Positions 7,347 through 15,942 of a stretch of DNA of 29,914 nucleotides are shown one piece after another. Below the pieces are notes generated by a model. The model was not told the DNA's origin and did not search any database. It saw nothing but the letters and a program-made list of their open reading frames with translations. Origin of the DNA: Clostridiales bacterium (GTDB taxonomy: Bacteria > Bacillota > Clostridia > Oscillospirales > Acutalibacteraceae); the NCBI GenBank assembly GCA_019416395.1, contig DXXH01000028.1:1-29914 (forward strand), given 5' to 3'. How positions within the stretch are numbered: the first letter of the stretch is position 1; every line of letters starts with the position of its first letter. The position numbers and the translations under genes were made by a program.

Positions 7347-8162
7347 TCAACTTTCTGACACCGGGAACCAAACGATATGCCAGTTAAAGTATTCCTCTTC
7401 GGGTTTTGTCATGCAGACCACCTGGGTCACTACGTCCCCGGCCAAGGACAAACCGTTGCGCCGGAGATAGGCCAAGCCCTCACTGAGATTGTCCAGAGTC
7501 AGGTACTGGCCCGAGCGTGACGGCACACAGGTGTGGACACAGGGGCAGGGGGGATAGTACTGCACACCGGGCCCTGCTTTCACCTGTAAAAAATCGGCGT
7601 ACTCCTCGTTGAGTCCCATGCCGAAGTCAAAATGGGAATCCCCGGACCGAATATTTTCCTGGTAAAAGACGGCGCAGGAATAGACAAAGGGTTCCTTTTT
7701 CACCCACTCTGAAACAAGGCCCAAATGAGCTTTATCTTTGAACAGGGTATAGTTCTTTTGGGTGTTGATGCGGAAAATGCCGGGACGCTGGGCCAATTTG
7801 AATTTTCCTACGTTTTCCCGGGCGTCCAGGATCATCTGCTGGCTTTGGCGGATCCGTTTGAGCATGTTCATCTGGAAGATGATTTCATACTCGATAGCGG
7901 ATTCTTGATCTTGCAGCCTGTCCTGGATAAAGGACAGCTCCCGGCTGCGGAACAGTTCGCTGACTTCCTCGAGGGTAAAGCCGTAACGCTGGTAATGACG
8001 GGCACGCAGCAGCATGTGGAAATCCCAAGTGCTGTAATAGCGGTAGCCGGTTTCCGGATCCCGGATAGGGCGGATAATCCCCTTGCTTTCGTAATAACGG
8101 ATTGCCTCGGAGGAGATCCCCAACAGGGAGGCCATTTTGCCAATGCTGTATTTCTGGTACAT
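7347..8162 (-). CDS. MerR-family transcriptional regulator with C-terminal effector domain
   Basis: The 271-residue protein starts MYQKYSIGKMASLLGISSEAIRYYESKGII, a MerR winged helix-turn-helix. A predicted helical linker (residues 70-115) is followed by a C-terminal half of about 150 residues that resembles the GyrI-like ligand-binding domains of BltR/TipA-type regulators. The tail has a short cysteine cluster (PPCPCVHTCVP). I chose the ATG at 8162 because GGGAGAGG is upstream; the in-frame ATG at 8177 has no ribosome site. The probable target is the 19-bp-spacer promoter at 7240-7270. The inducer is presumably a small organic molecule handled by the SDR and transporter (inference). Confidence 0.87.
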   Translation of the reverse strand: MYQKYSIGKMASLLGISSEAIRYYESKGIIRPIRDPETGYRYYSTWDFHMLLRARHYQRYGFTLEEVSELFRSRELSFIQDRLQDQESAIEYEIIFQMNMLKRIRQSQQMILDARENVGKFKLAQRPGIFRINTQKNYTLFKDKAHLGLVSEWVKKEPFVYSCAVFYQENIRSGDSHFDFGMGLNEEYADFLQVKAGPGVQYYPPCPCVHTCVPSRSGQYLTLDNLSEGLAYLRRNGLSLAGDVVTQVVCMTKPEEEYFNWHIVWFPVSES

Positions 8163-8325
8163 CTGATCCTCTCCCATCTCTCAAAGGGGTTGAAACTTTT
8201 TTGGACAGTCAGCGGTGCTTTTCTGGTAGATCTTGACACCAGTATACCATACGGATTATCCAATTGGCTAGATACGGGAGGAGATTTAGAAGAATCCTCT
8301 AATTTTCTTCTTTAGAGAAAGCGGC

Positions 8326-9447
8326 TTATTCTTCGAAAAGATCCAAAAGATAGCCATAGCCTTCTGCTTCCATTTTTGCGTAGGGGATAAAGCGCAGCGA
8401 GGCACTGTTGATACAATAGCGCACACCGTTTGGGGATTCGGGATCTTCTGTGAAAACGTGCCCCAGATGGGAGTTTCCCGCCCGGCTGCGCACTTCTGTG
8501 CGGTGCATTCCATGACTGTCGTCGGGGATCTCCACAACCGCCGGGGATTCAATAGGTTTGGAAAACGCGGGCCAGCCGCATCCGCTTTTGAATTTATCGG
8601 TAGAGGAGAACAACGGTTCACCGGTCACCACGTCTACATAGATTCCCTTTTCAAACTGGTTCCAGAATTCGTTGTCAAAGGGACGTTCCGTGTCGCTTTC
8701 CTGGGTGACCCGGTACTGTTCTTCGGTCAATTTGTCCCGAATAGCCTCTGCCGCCGGTTTTTGGTAGTCGCCTGGGTCAATGCGCAGCTTGGAAAAAAGC
8801 TGGATTTCTTCGCTGGGGATATGGCAGTAGCCACCAGGATTTTTCTCCAAATAATCCTGGTGATACTCCTCGGCGGGATAAAAATTCGTCAGCGGCCCAA
8901 TCTCTACCGCAAATTCTTTGCTGCGGCTGCGTTCAATATCCGCAATGCGTTCCACGGTTTCTTTTGCCTGGTCGTTGGTGTAATAGATGCCGGTTTGATA
9001 CTGGGTTCCCAGATCGTTGCCCTGACGGTTTTCCACCGTGGGGTCAATGACGTAAAAATAGGCCATCAGCAGTGCGTCCAGACTTACTTGCTGGGGATCG
9101 TATTCCACACGCACTGTTTCCCGGAATCCCGTATTGCCGGCACAGACAGTTTGATAGTTGGCATCGGCTTCACAGGTGCCGTTGGCATAGCCGCTTTGCG
9201 CGTCGGTTACGCCGGGAATGGATTGCATCAAATGCTCGATTCCCCAAAAGCACCCTCCAGCCAGATAGATGACATTTTCCGTTTGATCCATATTCTGATT
9301 CTCCTTACTGGACATGCCGGAAGATTGTCCGGCTGCCTGACTTGAAAGATCTTGTGTTTCTGACTGCTGTGGCGCATTGCCCGGAGCAGCGCATCCGCCC
9401 AAAAGCAGCGTCAATGCAATCAGAAGTGCCAATGACTTTTTCAGCAT
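8326..9447 (-). CDS. msrAB: MsrA-MsrB fusion, exported methionine sulfoxide reductase lipoprotein
   Basis: This is a 373-residue bifunctional protein. Residues 1-19 are a lipoprotein signal ending LLGGC (Cys19). A Ser/Gln-rich linker leads to the MsrA domain with GGCFWG (catalytic Cys66), which reduces Met-S-sulfoxide. It is followed by the MsrB domain with SGCGWPAF and RYCINSASLRF (catalytic Cys345), which reduces Met-R-sulfoxide. The paired CxxC zinc motifs of many MsrB proteins are not present. The lipobox places it on the outer face of the membrane, repairing oxidised surface proteins. GGGGG lies eight bases before the ATG. It is a single-gene unit; its thiol-electron donor is not encoded here. 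Confidence 0.92.
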   Translation of the reverse strand: MLKKSLALLIALTLLLGGCAAPGNAPQQSETQDLSSQAAGQSSGMSSKENQNMDQTENVIYLAGGCFWGIEHLMQSIPGVTDAQSGYANGTCEADANYQTVCAGNTGFRETVRVEYDPQQVSLDALLMAYFYVIDPTVENRQGNDLGTQYQTGIYYTNDQAKETVERIADIERSRSKEFAVEIGPLTNFYPAEEYHQDYLEKNPGGYCHIPSEEIQLFSKLRIDPGDYQKPAAEAIRDKLTEEQYRVTQESDTERPFDNEFWNQFEKGIYVDVVTGEPLFSSTDKFKSGCGWPAFSKPIESPAVVEIPDDSHGMHRTEVRSRAGNSHLGHVFTEDPESPNGVRYCINSASLRFIPYAKMEAEGYGYLLDLFEE

Positions 9448-9845
9448 GGTGCGTACCCCCTGATTCTTTCAGGATACCCTGGGCTCAGCTGATCTTTTTG
9501 GCAATTGTCTCACAGATTCCGGATTTGCGCAATCCCAGATTTCTTCTCGCTTTACCGAACACAAAACATTTCCGGGAGCGGCTGCTCGTCATCAGGGAGC
9601 GAAACAACTGTCTTTTCAGGGAAGACCCAGAAGATCTCCTGAATTGCTCTTGACCATTTTCTGGAATAAATAAAATTTTTGTTAACAAAGGAAACTGCAT
9701 AAAAACTTTATCCGGTTCTGCTATAATAGAAGAAAAAATTTTAGATAGTGAAAAAAGGTGCGCCAGGCCCGGAAAAGTCAAGGCCTGGCGTACAATCGGA
9801 GAACTACAATGGTGTATTTTCAGAAGGCTTATGAGCGAAAAAAGG
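9448..9845. other. Intergenic stretch between msrAB and the zinc-ribbon remnant
   Basis: This gap of 398 bases holds a plus-strand TGC-TATAAT extended -10 (9722-9727) without a good -35, and the minus-strand terminator at 9751-9790. No gene is convincing. A minus-strand open frame (9485-9781) overlaps the terminator and resembles nothing I know. Confidence 0.5.
9751..9790 (-). terminator. Terminator for the minus-strand zinc-ribbon gene
   Basis: A perfect 9-bp stem, CGCCAGGCC (9761-9769) with GGCCTGGCG (9782-9790), is followed on the minus strand by CACCTTTTTT. The T-run is on the minus strand only, so it serves the gene ending at 9846, not trpE. This is independent evidence that the minus-strand frame there is a real gene end. 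Confidence 0.8.
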
Positions 9846-10031
9846 TTAGCCCTTCTTATAACCGCATTTGGGGCAGATGCCGTTTTCGTTCAGTGCGATC
9901 CCGCACAACGGGCATCGGTCTATCTGATTTTGGGTGGTAAACTCCGCAGAGGCCGCGTTGACTCCGCTTGTAAAGGTGAGTTTAGCGATATTCAGTTTAT
10001 CTTTCAGCAGATCGTACACGATTTTGATCAT
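9846..10031 (-). CDS. Zinc-ribbon protein, C-terminal part (5' end probably lost at the trpE junction)
   Basis: A minus-strand frame ends at TAA 9846 with a clear zinc ribbon, CPLCG-(8)-CPKCGYKKG, preceded by MIKIVYDLLKDKLNIAKL. It is followed 56 bases later by a good terminator. The ATG at 10031 has GAGGG only one base away, too close to be a normal ribosome site, and the frame runs on upstream into the antisense of trpE. The true start was therefore probably beyond the junction near 10031-10040. Possible origins are the tail of a larger zinc-ribbon membrane or regulatory protein, or a complete 61-residue protein. Function unknown. Confidence 0.55.
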   Translation of the reverse strand: MIKIVYDLLKDKLNIAKLTFTSGVNAASAEFTTQNQIDRCPLCGIALNENGICPKCGYKKG

Positions 10032-10037
10032 GCCCTC

Positions 10038-10697
10038 TATATGTTCTATTTTTCCGGCACGGACGTTGAGGTAGCGGGCGCTTCCCCGGAAACGCTGGTC
10101 AAGCTGGAAAATAACGTGCTGCGTACCTTCCCACTGGCCGGGACCAGACCCAGAGGAAGCACTGAGGAAGAGGACCAGCTGCTGGAGAAAGAACTGCTTG
10201 AGGACGAAAAGGAGCTGGCCGAACACAATATGCTGGTGGACCTGGGGCGGAACGATCTGGGAAAGATCAGCAAATTCGGAACAGTGCAAGTGGAATCGCT
10301 CCATTCCATCGAACGGTTTTCCCATGTGATGCACATTGGTTCCACAGTGCGGGGAGAGATCCGTGAGGACAAGGACGCTCTGGACGCCATTGAGGCGGTG
10401 CTGCCTGCGGGTACCCTTTCCGGGGCGCCGAAGATCCGGGCCTGCCAATTGATCGGCGAATTGGAAAAAAATAAGCGGGGGATTTATGGGGGCGCCATTG
10501 GATACATAGACTTTACAGGCAATATGGACACCTGTATCGCAATCCGGATTGCCTATAAGAAAAACGGCAAAGTGTTTGTGAGAAGCGGTGCCGGCATTGT
10601 GGCGGACTCTGTTCCGGAAAAGGAATTTGAGGAATGTCTGAACAAAGCCAAATCTTCGTTGAAAGCGCTGGAGCTTGCGCAGGAGGAGAAACTATGA
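10038..10697 (+). pseudogene. trpE: Anthranilate synthase component I, 5'-truncated
   Basis: TrpE with its partner TrpG makes anthranilate from chorismate and glutamine, the first tryptophan step. Homology starts abruptly at YMFYFSGTDVEVAGASPETLV and runs to the end: PLAGTRPRG, LVDLGRNDLGKI, VMHIGSTVRG, LPAGTLSGAPKIRA, GGAIGYIDF and IRIAYKKNGKVFVRSGAGIVADS. That is about 219 of the usual roughly 490 residues. The N-terminal regulatory domain and the first part of the chorismate-binding domain are missing. The frame stays open leftwards to an ATG at 9831, but that part is antisense to the zinc-ribbon coding DNA and not TrpE-like. The stop overlaps the trpG ATG (ATGA). It is either a real deletion or inversion or an assembly misjoin; as written it should not be active. 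Confidence 0.85.
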
Positions 10698-11263
10698 TTC
10701 TTTTGATGGATAACTATGACAGCTTTTCCTACAACCTTTATCAGCTCATCGGTGAGATCGATCCGGACATTCTGGTGATTCGCAACGATGAAATGACGGT
10801 GGCGGAAATCCAGGAATTGAAGCCGGACCGTCTGATTCTTTCGCCTGGTCCCGGCAGACCTGAAAACGCCGGGGTTCTGGTAGAGGTTGTAAAAGCACTA
10901 TATCAAACCATTCCGATTCTGGGCGTTTGCCTGGGGCATCAAGGGATCTGCGAGGCATTCGGCGGGAAAATCACCTATGCGAAAGAGCTGATGCACGGGA
11001 AGCAGTCGGAGATCCGGTTAGATAGGGATTGCCCGCTGTTCCAAGGCTGCCCGGAAAGGGTGCCGGTGGCTCGATATCATTCCCTGGTGGCCGATGAAGG
11101 CGTCATTCCGGAGTGCTTGAAAATCACAGCACGCACTGGGGACGGCCAAGTTATGGCAGTACAGCACAAAGAGTATCCCACCTACGGGGTACAGTTTCAC
11201 CCGGAATCCATTATGACGCCAAATGGGAAACAGATGCTTAGAAATTTTATCAAGGAGATATGA
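10694..11263 (+). CDS. trpG: Anthranilate synthase component II (glutamine amidotransferase)
   Basis: This 189-residue class I glutamine amidotransferase releases ammonia from glutamine for TrpE. MDNYDSFSYNLYQ opens the protein. GVCLGHQ contains the nucleophile Cys79, and QFHPESI supplies the His/Glu pair. LSPGPGRPENAG is the oxyanion strand. In many bacteria the same protein also serves 4-amino-4-deoxychorismate synthase (PabA role); the trp context favours TrpG. The start at 10694 is set by GGAGGAG five bases upstream and the ATGA overlap with trpE. Confidence 0.95.
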   Translation: MILLMDNYDSFSYNLYQLIGEIDPDILVIRNDEMTVAEIQELKPDRLILSPGPGRPENAGVLVEVVKALYQTIPILGVCLGHQGICEAFGGKITYAKELMHGKQSEIRLDRDCPLFQGCPERVPVARYHSLVADEGVIPECLKITARTGDGQVMAVQHKEYPTYGVQFHPESIMTPNGKQMLRNFIKEI

Positions 11264-11266
11264 GCC

Positions 11267-12298
11267 ATGATCAAGGAAGCTATTGTGAAGATTGTCAATA
11301 AGGGAGACCTGACCTATGACGAGGCATACGCCGTGATGAACGAGATCATGAGCGGCGAGACATCGGCCACCCAGAACGCAGCGTTTCTGGCTGCTCTCTC
11401 CACCAAGAGCGCCAGGGCGGAGACTACGGATGAGATCGCAGGTTGTGCGGCTGCCATGAGGGCCCATGCCACCAAGGTGGAAACCGGTATGGAGCTCTTT
11501 GAAATTGTTGGGACCGGGGGCGACAATGCCCACAGCTTCAACATATCCACCACGTCAGCTCTTGTGGCCGCGGCTGGGGGAATGAAAGTGGCGAAGCACG
11601 GAAACCGGGCGGCTTCTTCCCAGTGCGGCACAGCGGACTGCCTGGAGGCGCTGGGTGTGAACATTCAGCAAAGCCCCCAACGGTGTGTGGAGCTTTTAAA
11701 GGAAGTTGGCATGTGTTTCTTTTTCGCTCAGAAGTACCACGCATCTATGAAATATGTGGGGGCGATCCGCAAAGAATTGGGGTTCCGCACCGTGTTCAAT
11801 ATCCTTGGACCCCTTACCAACCCGGGTACGCCGTCTATGCAGCTGCTTGGCGTGTACGATGAGTACCTTGTGGGGCCGCTGGCCCAAGTGCTGATCAATC
11901 TGGGGGTTAAGCGGGGCATGGTTGTCTATGGCCAGGATAAGTTGGACGAGATCTCCATGAGCGCGCCCACCACCGTCTGTGAAATTCGGGACGGCTGGTT
12001 CAAATCCTTTGTCATTGCGCCTGAAGATTTTGGGCTGCAACGCTGTGACAAAAGGGATCTACTGGGTGGTACGCCCCAGGAAAATGCCAACATCACACGG
12101 GCGATCCTGCAAGGTGAGCGGGGACATAAGCGTGATGCCGTTCTAATGAATGCTGGAGCGTCCCTCTATATCGGCGGTAAGGCGGATACCATGCAGGAAG
12201 GGATCGCCCTTGCGGCAGAGCTGATCGATTCCGGTAAGGCTTTGGAAACACTGAATCAACTGATCGCGGTCAGCAACCGCCCGGAGGGGGAGATATGA
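11267..12298 (+). CDS. trpD: Anthranilate phosphoribosyltransferase
   Basis: This 343-residue enzyme joins anthranilate and PRPP to phosphoribosyl-anthranilate. The signature GTGGDNAHSFNISTTSA (PRPP binding) and KHGNRAASSQCGTADCLEALG are intact, as are FFFAQKYHASMKYV and RTVFNILGPLTNP. The length is normal for the family. It starts three bases after the trpG stop, with AAGGAGA upstream, and ends overlapping trpC by four bases (ATGA). Confidence 0.96.
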   Translation: MIKEAIVKIVNKGDLTYDEAYAVMNEIMSGETSATQNAAFLAALSTKSARAETTDEIAGCAAAMRAHATKVETGMELFEIVGTGGDNAHSFNISTTSALVAAAGGMKVAKHGNRAASSQCGTADCLEALGVNIQQSPQRCVELLKEVGMCFFFAQKYHASMKYVGAIRKELGFRTVFNILGPLTNPGTPSMQLLGVYDEYLVGPLAQVLINLGVKRGMVVYGQDKLDEISMSAPTTVCEIRDGWFKSFVIAPEDFGLQRCDKRDLLGGTPQENANITRAILQGERGHKRDAVLMNAGASLYIGGKADTMQEGIALAAELIDSGKALETLNQLIAVSNRPEGEI

Positions 12299-13077
12299 CG
12301 ATTTTAGATCAACTTGCCAGTTATGCCAGGGAGCGGGTTACCCAGGCGAAGAGAAAGGAATCCCTGGCAGAAATCAAGAAGCAGGCTTTGTCTCAGCCAA
12401 AAGGTGGGTTTGCCTTTGAGCAGGCGCTGCGAAAACCGGATATTTCTTTTATCTGTGAGTGTAAAAAGGCCTCGCCTTCCAAAGGAGTGATCGCTCCGGA
12501 ATTCCCCTACCTGGAGATTGCAAAAGAGTATGAAGCCGCAGGCGCGGACTGCATTTCCGTTTTGACGGAACCTAAGTGGTTCCAAGGCAGTGACCAGTAT
12601 CTAAAGGAAATTGCCGCTGCTGTATCCATTCCCTGTATTCGAAAGGATTTTACCGTGGACGAGTACATGATTTATGAGGCAAAGGTACTGGGAGCTTCGG
12701 CGGTGCTGTTGATCTGTTCCATTCTTGAGGAAAAACAGATCGAGGACTATCTCCGCATTTGCGATGGGTTGGGGCTATCCGCCTTGGTAGAAGCTCACAA
12801 TGAACAAGAGGTGCTTACCGCGCTCCGGGTAGGCGCCCGTATCATCGGGGTCAACAACCGCAATCTGAAGGATTTTTCCGTGGATACGGACAACAGCCGC
12901 CGGCTTAGGGCGCTGATTCCCCCAGAGGTATTGTTTGTTTCCGAAAGCGGTGTCAGCAGTCCCGCGGATGTGGCAAAACTCCGGGAAATTGGAGCGGACG
13001 CGGTGCTGATTGGAGAAACACTGATGAAAGCTTCCGACAAGAAAGAAAAACTCCACCAATTGAGAGGCATTGTATGA
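12295..13077 (+). CDS. trpC: Indole-3-glycerol-phosphate synthase
   Basis: The 260-residue TIM-barrel enzyme closes the indole ring by decarboxylation of CdRP. Active-site stretches are FICECKKASPSKGVI (catalytic Lys), VLTEPKWFQGSDQYL, PCIRKDFTVDEYMIYEA, GVNNRNLKDFSVD and FVSESGVSSPADV with LIGETLM. It overlaps trpD and trpF by four bases each, indicating coupled translation in the operon. Confidence 0.96.
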   Translation: MTILDQLASYARERVTQAKRKESLAEIKKQALSQPKGGFAFEQALRKPDISFICECKKASPSKGVIAPEFPYLEIAKEYEAAGADCISVLTEPKWFQGSDQYLKEIAAAVSIPCIRKDFTVDEYMIYEAKVLGASAVLLICSILEEKQIEDYLRICDGLGLSALVEAHNEQEVLTALRVGARIIGVNNRNLKDFSVDTDNSRRLRALIPPEVLFVSESGVSSPADVAKLREIGADAVLIGETLMKASDKKEKLHQLRGIV

Positions 13078-13682
13078 CCAGGATCAAACTTTGCGGGCTT
13101 TGCCGCCCTTGTGATATAGAGGCAGCGAATCAGCTGCGGCCGGATTACATTGGCTTTGTGTTCGCCAGTGGGAGCAAGCGGTATGTGTCTCCGGAACAGG
13201 CCGGGGAATTTAAGAAAATGCTTAACCCGGAAATTCGCGCGGTGGGGGTGTTTGTGGACGAAACGCCCGAAAAAGTTGCCGAGCTTTTGAACACTGGCGT
13301 TATTGACATGGCCCAGCTTCACGGCAGCGAAGATGAGGCGTACCTCAGCCGATTACGGCGCCTTTCCCAAAAAACGGTCATCCAGGCCTTCCGGGTGAAA
13401 CTGGCAGAGGATGCTGCCAAGGCAGAACAGAGCGGCGCAGATTATGTGCTGCTGGATTCTGGAGCCGGAACAGGAAAGGCATTTGATTGGGAGCTGATAC
13501 GCAATGTGCAGAGGCCGTACTTCCTTGCCGGGGGCCTTGACAGCGGCAATGTGGCAGATGGAGTACGGTTGCTGCGTCCTTTTGCAGTGGATGTCAGCTC
13601 AGGAATTGAAACCCATGGGGTAAAAGATAAAAATAAAATGGCGGCGTTTGTGGCCGCTGTGAGAAAGGAAGATCAACTATGA
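13074..13682 (+). CDS. trpF: Phosphoribosylanthranilate isomerase
   Basis: This 202-residue TIM barrel performs the Amadori rearrangement between TrpD and TrpC steps. RIKLCGLCRPCDIEAA carries the catalytic Cys in the usual KxCG motif, followed by DYIGFVFASGSKRYVSPEQA, VQAFRV-type strand VIQAFRVK, LLDSGAGTGKAFDW (catalytic Asp), FLAGGLDSGNV, and DVSSGIETHGVKD. It overlaps trpC and trpB by ATGA junctions. Confidence 0.95.
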   Translation: MTRIKLCGLCRPCDIEAANQLRPDYIGFVFASGSKRYVSPEQAGEFKKMLNPEIRAVGVFVDETPEKVAELLNTGVIDMAQLHGSEDEAYLSRLRRLSQKTVIQAFRVKLAEDAAKAEQSGADYVLLDSGAGTGKAFDWELIRNVQRPYFLAGGLDSGNVADGVRLLRPFAVDVSSGIETHGVKDKNKMAAFVAAVRKEDQL

Positions 13683-14869
13683 CCAATCCGAAAGGACGGT
13701 TTGGGATCCACGGCGGTCAGTACATTCCCGAAACTTTGATGAACGCGGTGATCCAGTTGGAAGAAGCGTATCAGCACTATAAAGAAGATGCGGAATTCAA
13801 TCGTGAGCTCACAGAGCTGTTTAACGATTACGCGGGCAGGCCGTCCCGGCTTTACTACGCGGAGAAAATGACAAAGGATCTGGGCGGGGCGAAAATATAC
13901 CTGAAGCGTGAAGATCTCAACCATACGGGAGCCCATAAAATCAACAATGTGCTGGGTCAGGCCCTTTTGGCGAAGAAGATGGGGAAAACGCGTCTGATTG
14001 CCGAAACGGGCGCCGGTCAGCACGGGGTCGCTACGGCTACCGCTGCCGCGCTGATGGGTATGGAGTGCGTTGTCTTTATGGGAAAAGAGGACACCATCCG
14101 GCAGGCCCTCAATGTGTACCGTATGCGTCTTTTGGGCGCGGAAGTGATCCCCGTCACAACGGGAACGGGGACTTTGAAAGACGCTGTCTCCGAAGCAATG
14201 CGGGAGTGGACTTCCCGCATTGACGATACCCACTACTGTCTTGGCTCCGTGATGGGACCCCACCCGTTTCCCACCATCGTCCGGGATTTTCAGGCAGTCA
14301 TTTCCAAGGAAATCAAAGAGCAGATCCTCGCCAAAGAGGGGAAACTGCCCGATGCGGTAATCGCCTGTGTTGGCGGCGGATCCAATGCCATCGGAAGCTT
14401 CTATCATTTCATTGAGGACAAAGAGGTTCGTCTGATAGGCTGCGAGGCGGCGGGACGGGGGATCAATACAGCAGAGACAGCGGCCACCATTGCCACAGGC
14501 AAACTGGGGATTTTTCATGGTATGAAGTCTTATTTTTGTCAGGACTCCTACGGACAGATCGCTCCGGTGTATTCCATCTCGGCAGGGTTGGATTATCCTG
14601 GAATCGGTCCTGAGCACGCGCACTTGTACGATATGGGTAGAGCCGAGTATGTTCCCATAACAGACGATGAGGCAGTGGACGCCTTTGAATACTTGGCCAG
14701 AACGGAAGGAATCATTCCAGCGATCGAGTCCGCCCATGCGGTAGCGTACGCCAGAAAACTGGCGCCAGCCATGGATAAAGATCAGATCGTCGTTATCACC
14801 ATATCCGGCAGAGGCGATAAGGATTGTGCCGCCATTGCCCGTTACAGAGGGGAGGACCTTTATGAGTAA
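13679..14869 (+). CDS. trpB: Tryptophan synthase beta chain
   Basis: This 396-residue PLP enzyme condenses indole with serine. HTGAHKINN contains the PLP lysine at Lys87 and LIAETGAGQHG the catalytic Glu109, the same numbering as the well-studied enterobacterial enzyme. GGGSNAIG binds the PLP phosphate and ISGRGDKD is near the C-terminus. Full length and intact. It partners with TrpA, with which it overlaps by eight bases (trpB stop 14867-14869, trpA start 14862). Confidence 0.97.
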   Translation: MTNPKGRFGIHGGQYIPETLMNAVIQLEEAYQHYKEDAEFNRELTELFNDYAGRPSRLYYAEKMTKDLGGAKIYLKREDLNHTGAHKINNVLGQALLAKKMGKTRLIAETGAGQHGVATATAAALMGMECVVFMGKEDTIRQALNVYRMRLLGAEVIPVTTGTGTLKDAVSEAMREWTSRIDDTHYCLGSVMGPHPFPTIVRDFQAVISKEIKEQILAKEGKLPDAVIACVGGGSNAIGSFYHFIEDKEVRLIGCEAAGRGINTAETAATIATGKLGIFHGMKSYFCQDSYGQIAPVYSISAGLDYPGIGPEHAHLYDMGRAEYVPITDDEAVDAFEYLARTEGIIPAIESAHAVAYARKLAPAMDKDQIVVITISGRGDKDCAAIARYRGEDLYE

Positions 14870-15632
14870 GATCGGAAACGCCTTTGAACATGGAAAGGCA
14901 TTTATTGCGTTTATCACCTGCGGCGATCCGGATCTGGAAACCACTGCCGCTACAGTTCGCGCTGCTGTGGAAAATGGCGCAGATCTGATTGAGCTGGGCA
15001 TTCCGTTCTCCGATCCCACTGCGGAAGGTCCGGTGATCCAGGGGGCGAATCTGCGGGCTTTGCGTGGGGGCGTCACCACGGACAAGATTTTCAGTCTTGT
15101 CAAGGAACTGCGCCGGGATATTACCGTGCCGATGGTCTTTATGACCTATGCCAATGTGGTGTTTTCCTATGGCTCAGAGCGCTTTCTGGCAGCCTGCAAG
15201 GAAATTGGTATCGATGGGCTGATCTTGCCAGATGTGCCCTTTGAGGAAAAAGAAGAATTTTTGCCATTCTGCCACAAATACGGCGTAGACCTTGTGTCGT
15301 TAATCGCTCCTACCTCAGAAAAACGCATTGCGATGATTGCCCGGGAAGCGGAAGGGTTTCTATATATCGTTTCCAGCCTGGGCGTAACCGGTGTGAGAAG
15401 TGAAATTAAAACAGACCTTGCTTCCATCGTCAAAGTGGTGAGAGAAAACACGCAGGTACCCTGCGCCATTGGATTTGGCATTTCCACACCGGAACAGGCC
15501 AAGAAAATGGCGGACCTTTCCGATGGAGCCATTGTGGGTTCCGCCATTATCAAGCTGCTGGAACAGTATGGAAAGGACGCGCCCAAATACGTGGGGGAGT
15601 ATGTGAAGAACATGAAATCGGCCTTGTTGTGA
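14862..15632 (+). CDS. trpA: Tryptophan synthase alpha chain
   Basis: The 256-residue TIM barrel splits indole-3-glycerol phosphate and passes indole to TrpB. FITCGDPDLETT and LIELGIPFSDPTAEGPVIQGAN carry the catalytic Glu and Asp. GVTGVRSEI and IGFGISTPEQA bind the phosphate. I chose the ATG at 14862 with GGGGAGG six bases upstream; an in-frame ATG at 14826 lies inside trpB and has no ribosome site. Last gene of the trp operon. Confidence 0.96.
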   Translation: MSKIGNAFEHGKAFIAFITCGDPDLETTAATVRAAVENGADLIELGIPFSDPTAEGPVIQGANLRALRGGVTTDKIFSLVKELRRDITVPMVFMTYANVVFSYGSERFLAACKEIGIDGLILPDVPFEEKEEFLPFCHKYGVDLVSLIAPTSEKRIAMIAREAEGFLYIVSSLGVTGVRSEIKTDLASIVKVVRENTQVPCAIGFGISTPEQAKKMADLSDGAIVGSAIIKLLEQYGKDAPKYVGEYVKNMKSALL

Positions 15633-15942
15633 GACGGGATTGCCGTACAATCCATGGACCAAAAGTCACCTGGCTCTTTCCTTTACTGGATCCGTTGCAA
15701 GGCAACAGGGGAGAGGCTAGGTTGACGGAAAAGAAAAACAGGGACAGGAGAAACCACGGGGTTCTCGTGTCCCTGTTTTTTGTAAAAGTAAGTTAGGCTG
15801 TTCTAGATATCATTGCAATTTGCGCCAACTGTATGCACCGCTACGTCATCGAAAAGATAGGACTGTGGAGATGTCCTGCTGGGGCGGTAGGGAGAGAAAA
15901 CTTGCGGGTACCTGCAATCCTGTCAGTTCCTTTGTCCAGTCC
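15633..15942. other. Convergent intergenic region between trpA and aspA
   Basis: About 310 bases with no convincing gene on either strand. It holds the bidirectional terminator at 15735-15782. No separate terminator is visible directly after aspA, so aspA transcripts probably end at that shared hairpin. Confidence 0.6.
15735..15782. terminator. Bidirectional terminator shared by the trp and nitrogenase-like/hyd operons
   Basis: AAAACAGGGACA and TGTCCCTGTTTT form a long stem, with an inner GAGAA/TTCTC pair. A T-run follows on the plus strand, and a TTTTTCTTTT tract follows on the minus strand. Confidence 0.85.

Noticed and set aside
9831..10037. An N-terminal extension of the trpE fragment from an ATG at 9831
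   Set aside because: These 69 codons do not resemble TrpE and are antisense to a zinc-ribbon coding sequence that has its own terminator. The open frame is accidental, although a chimeric product could be translated.
13673..15103. A 476-codon minus-strand open frame
   Set aside because: Antisense to trpB and the start of trpA, both of which are unmistakable; no family signature.
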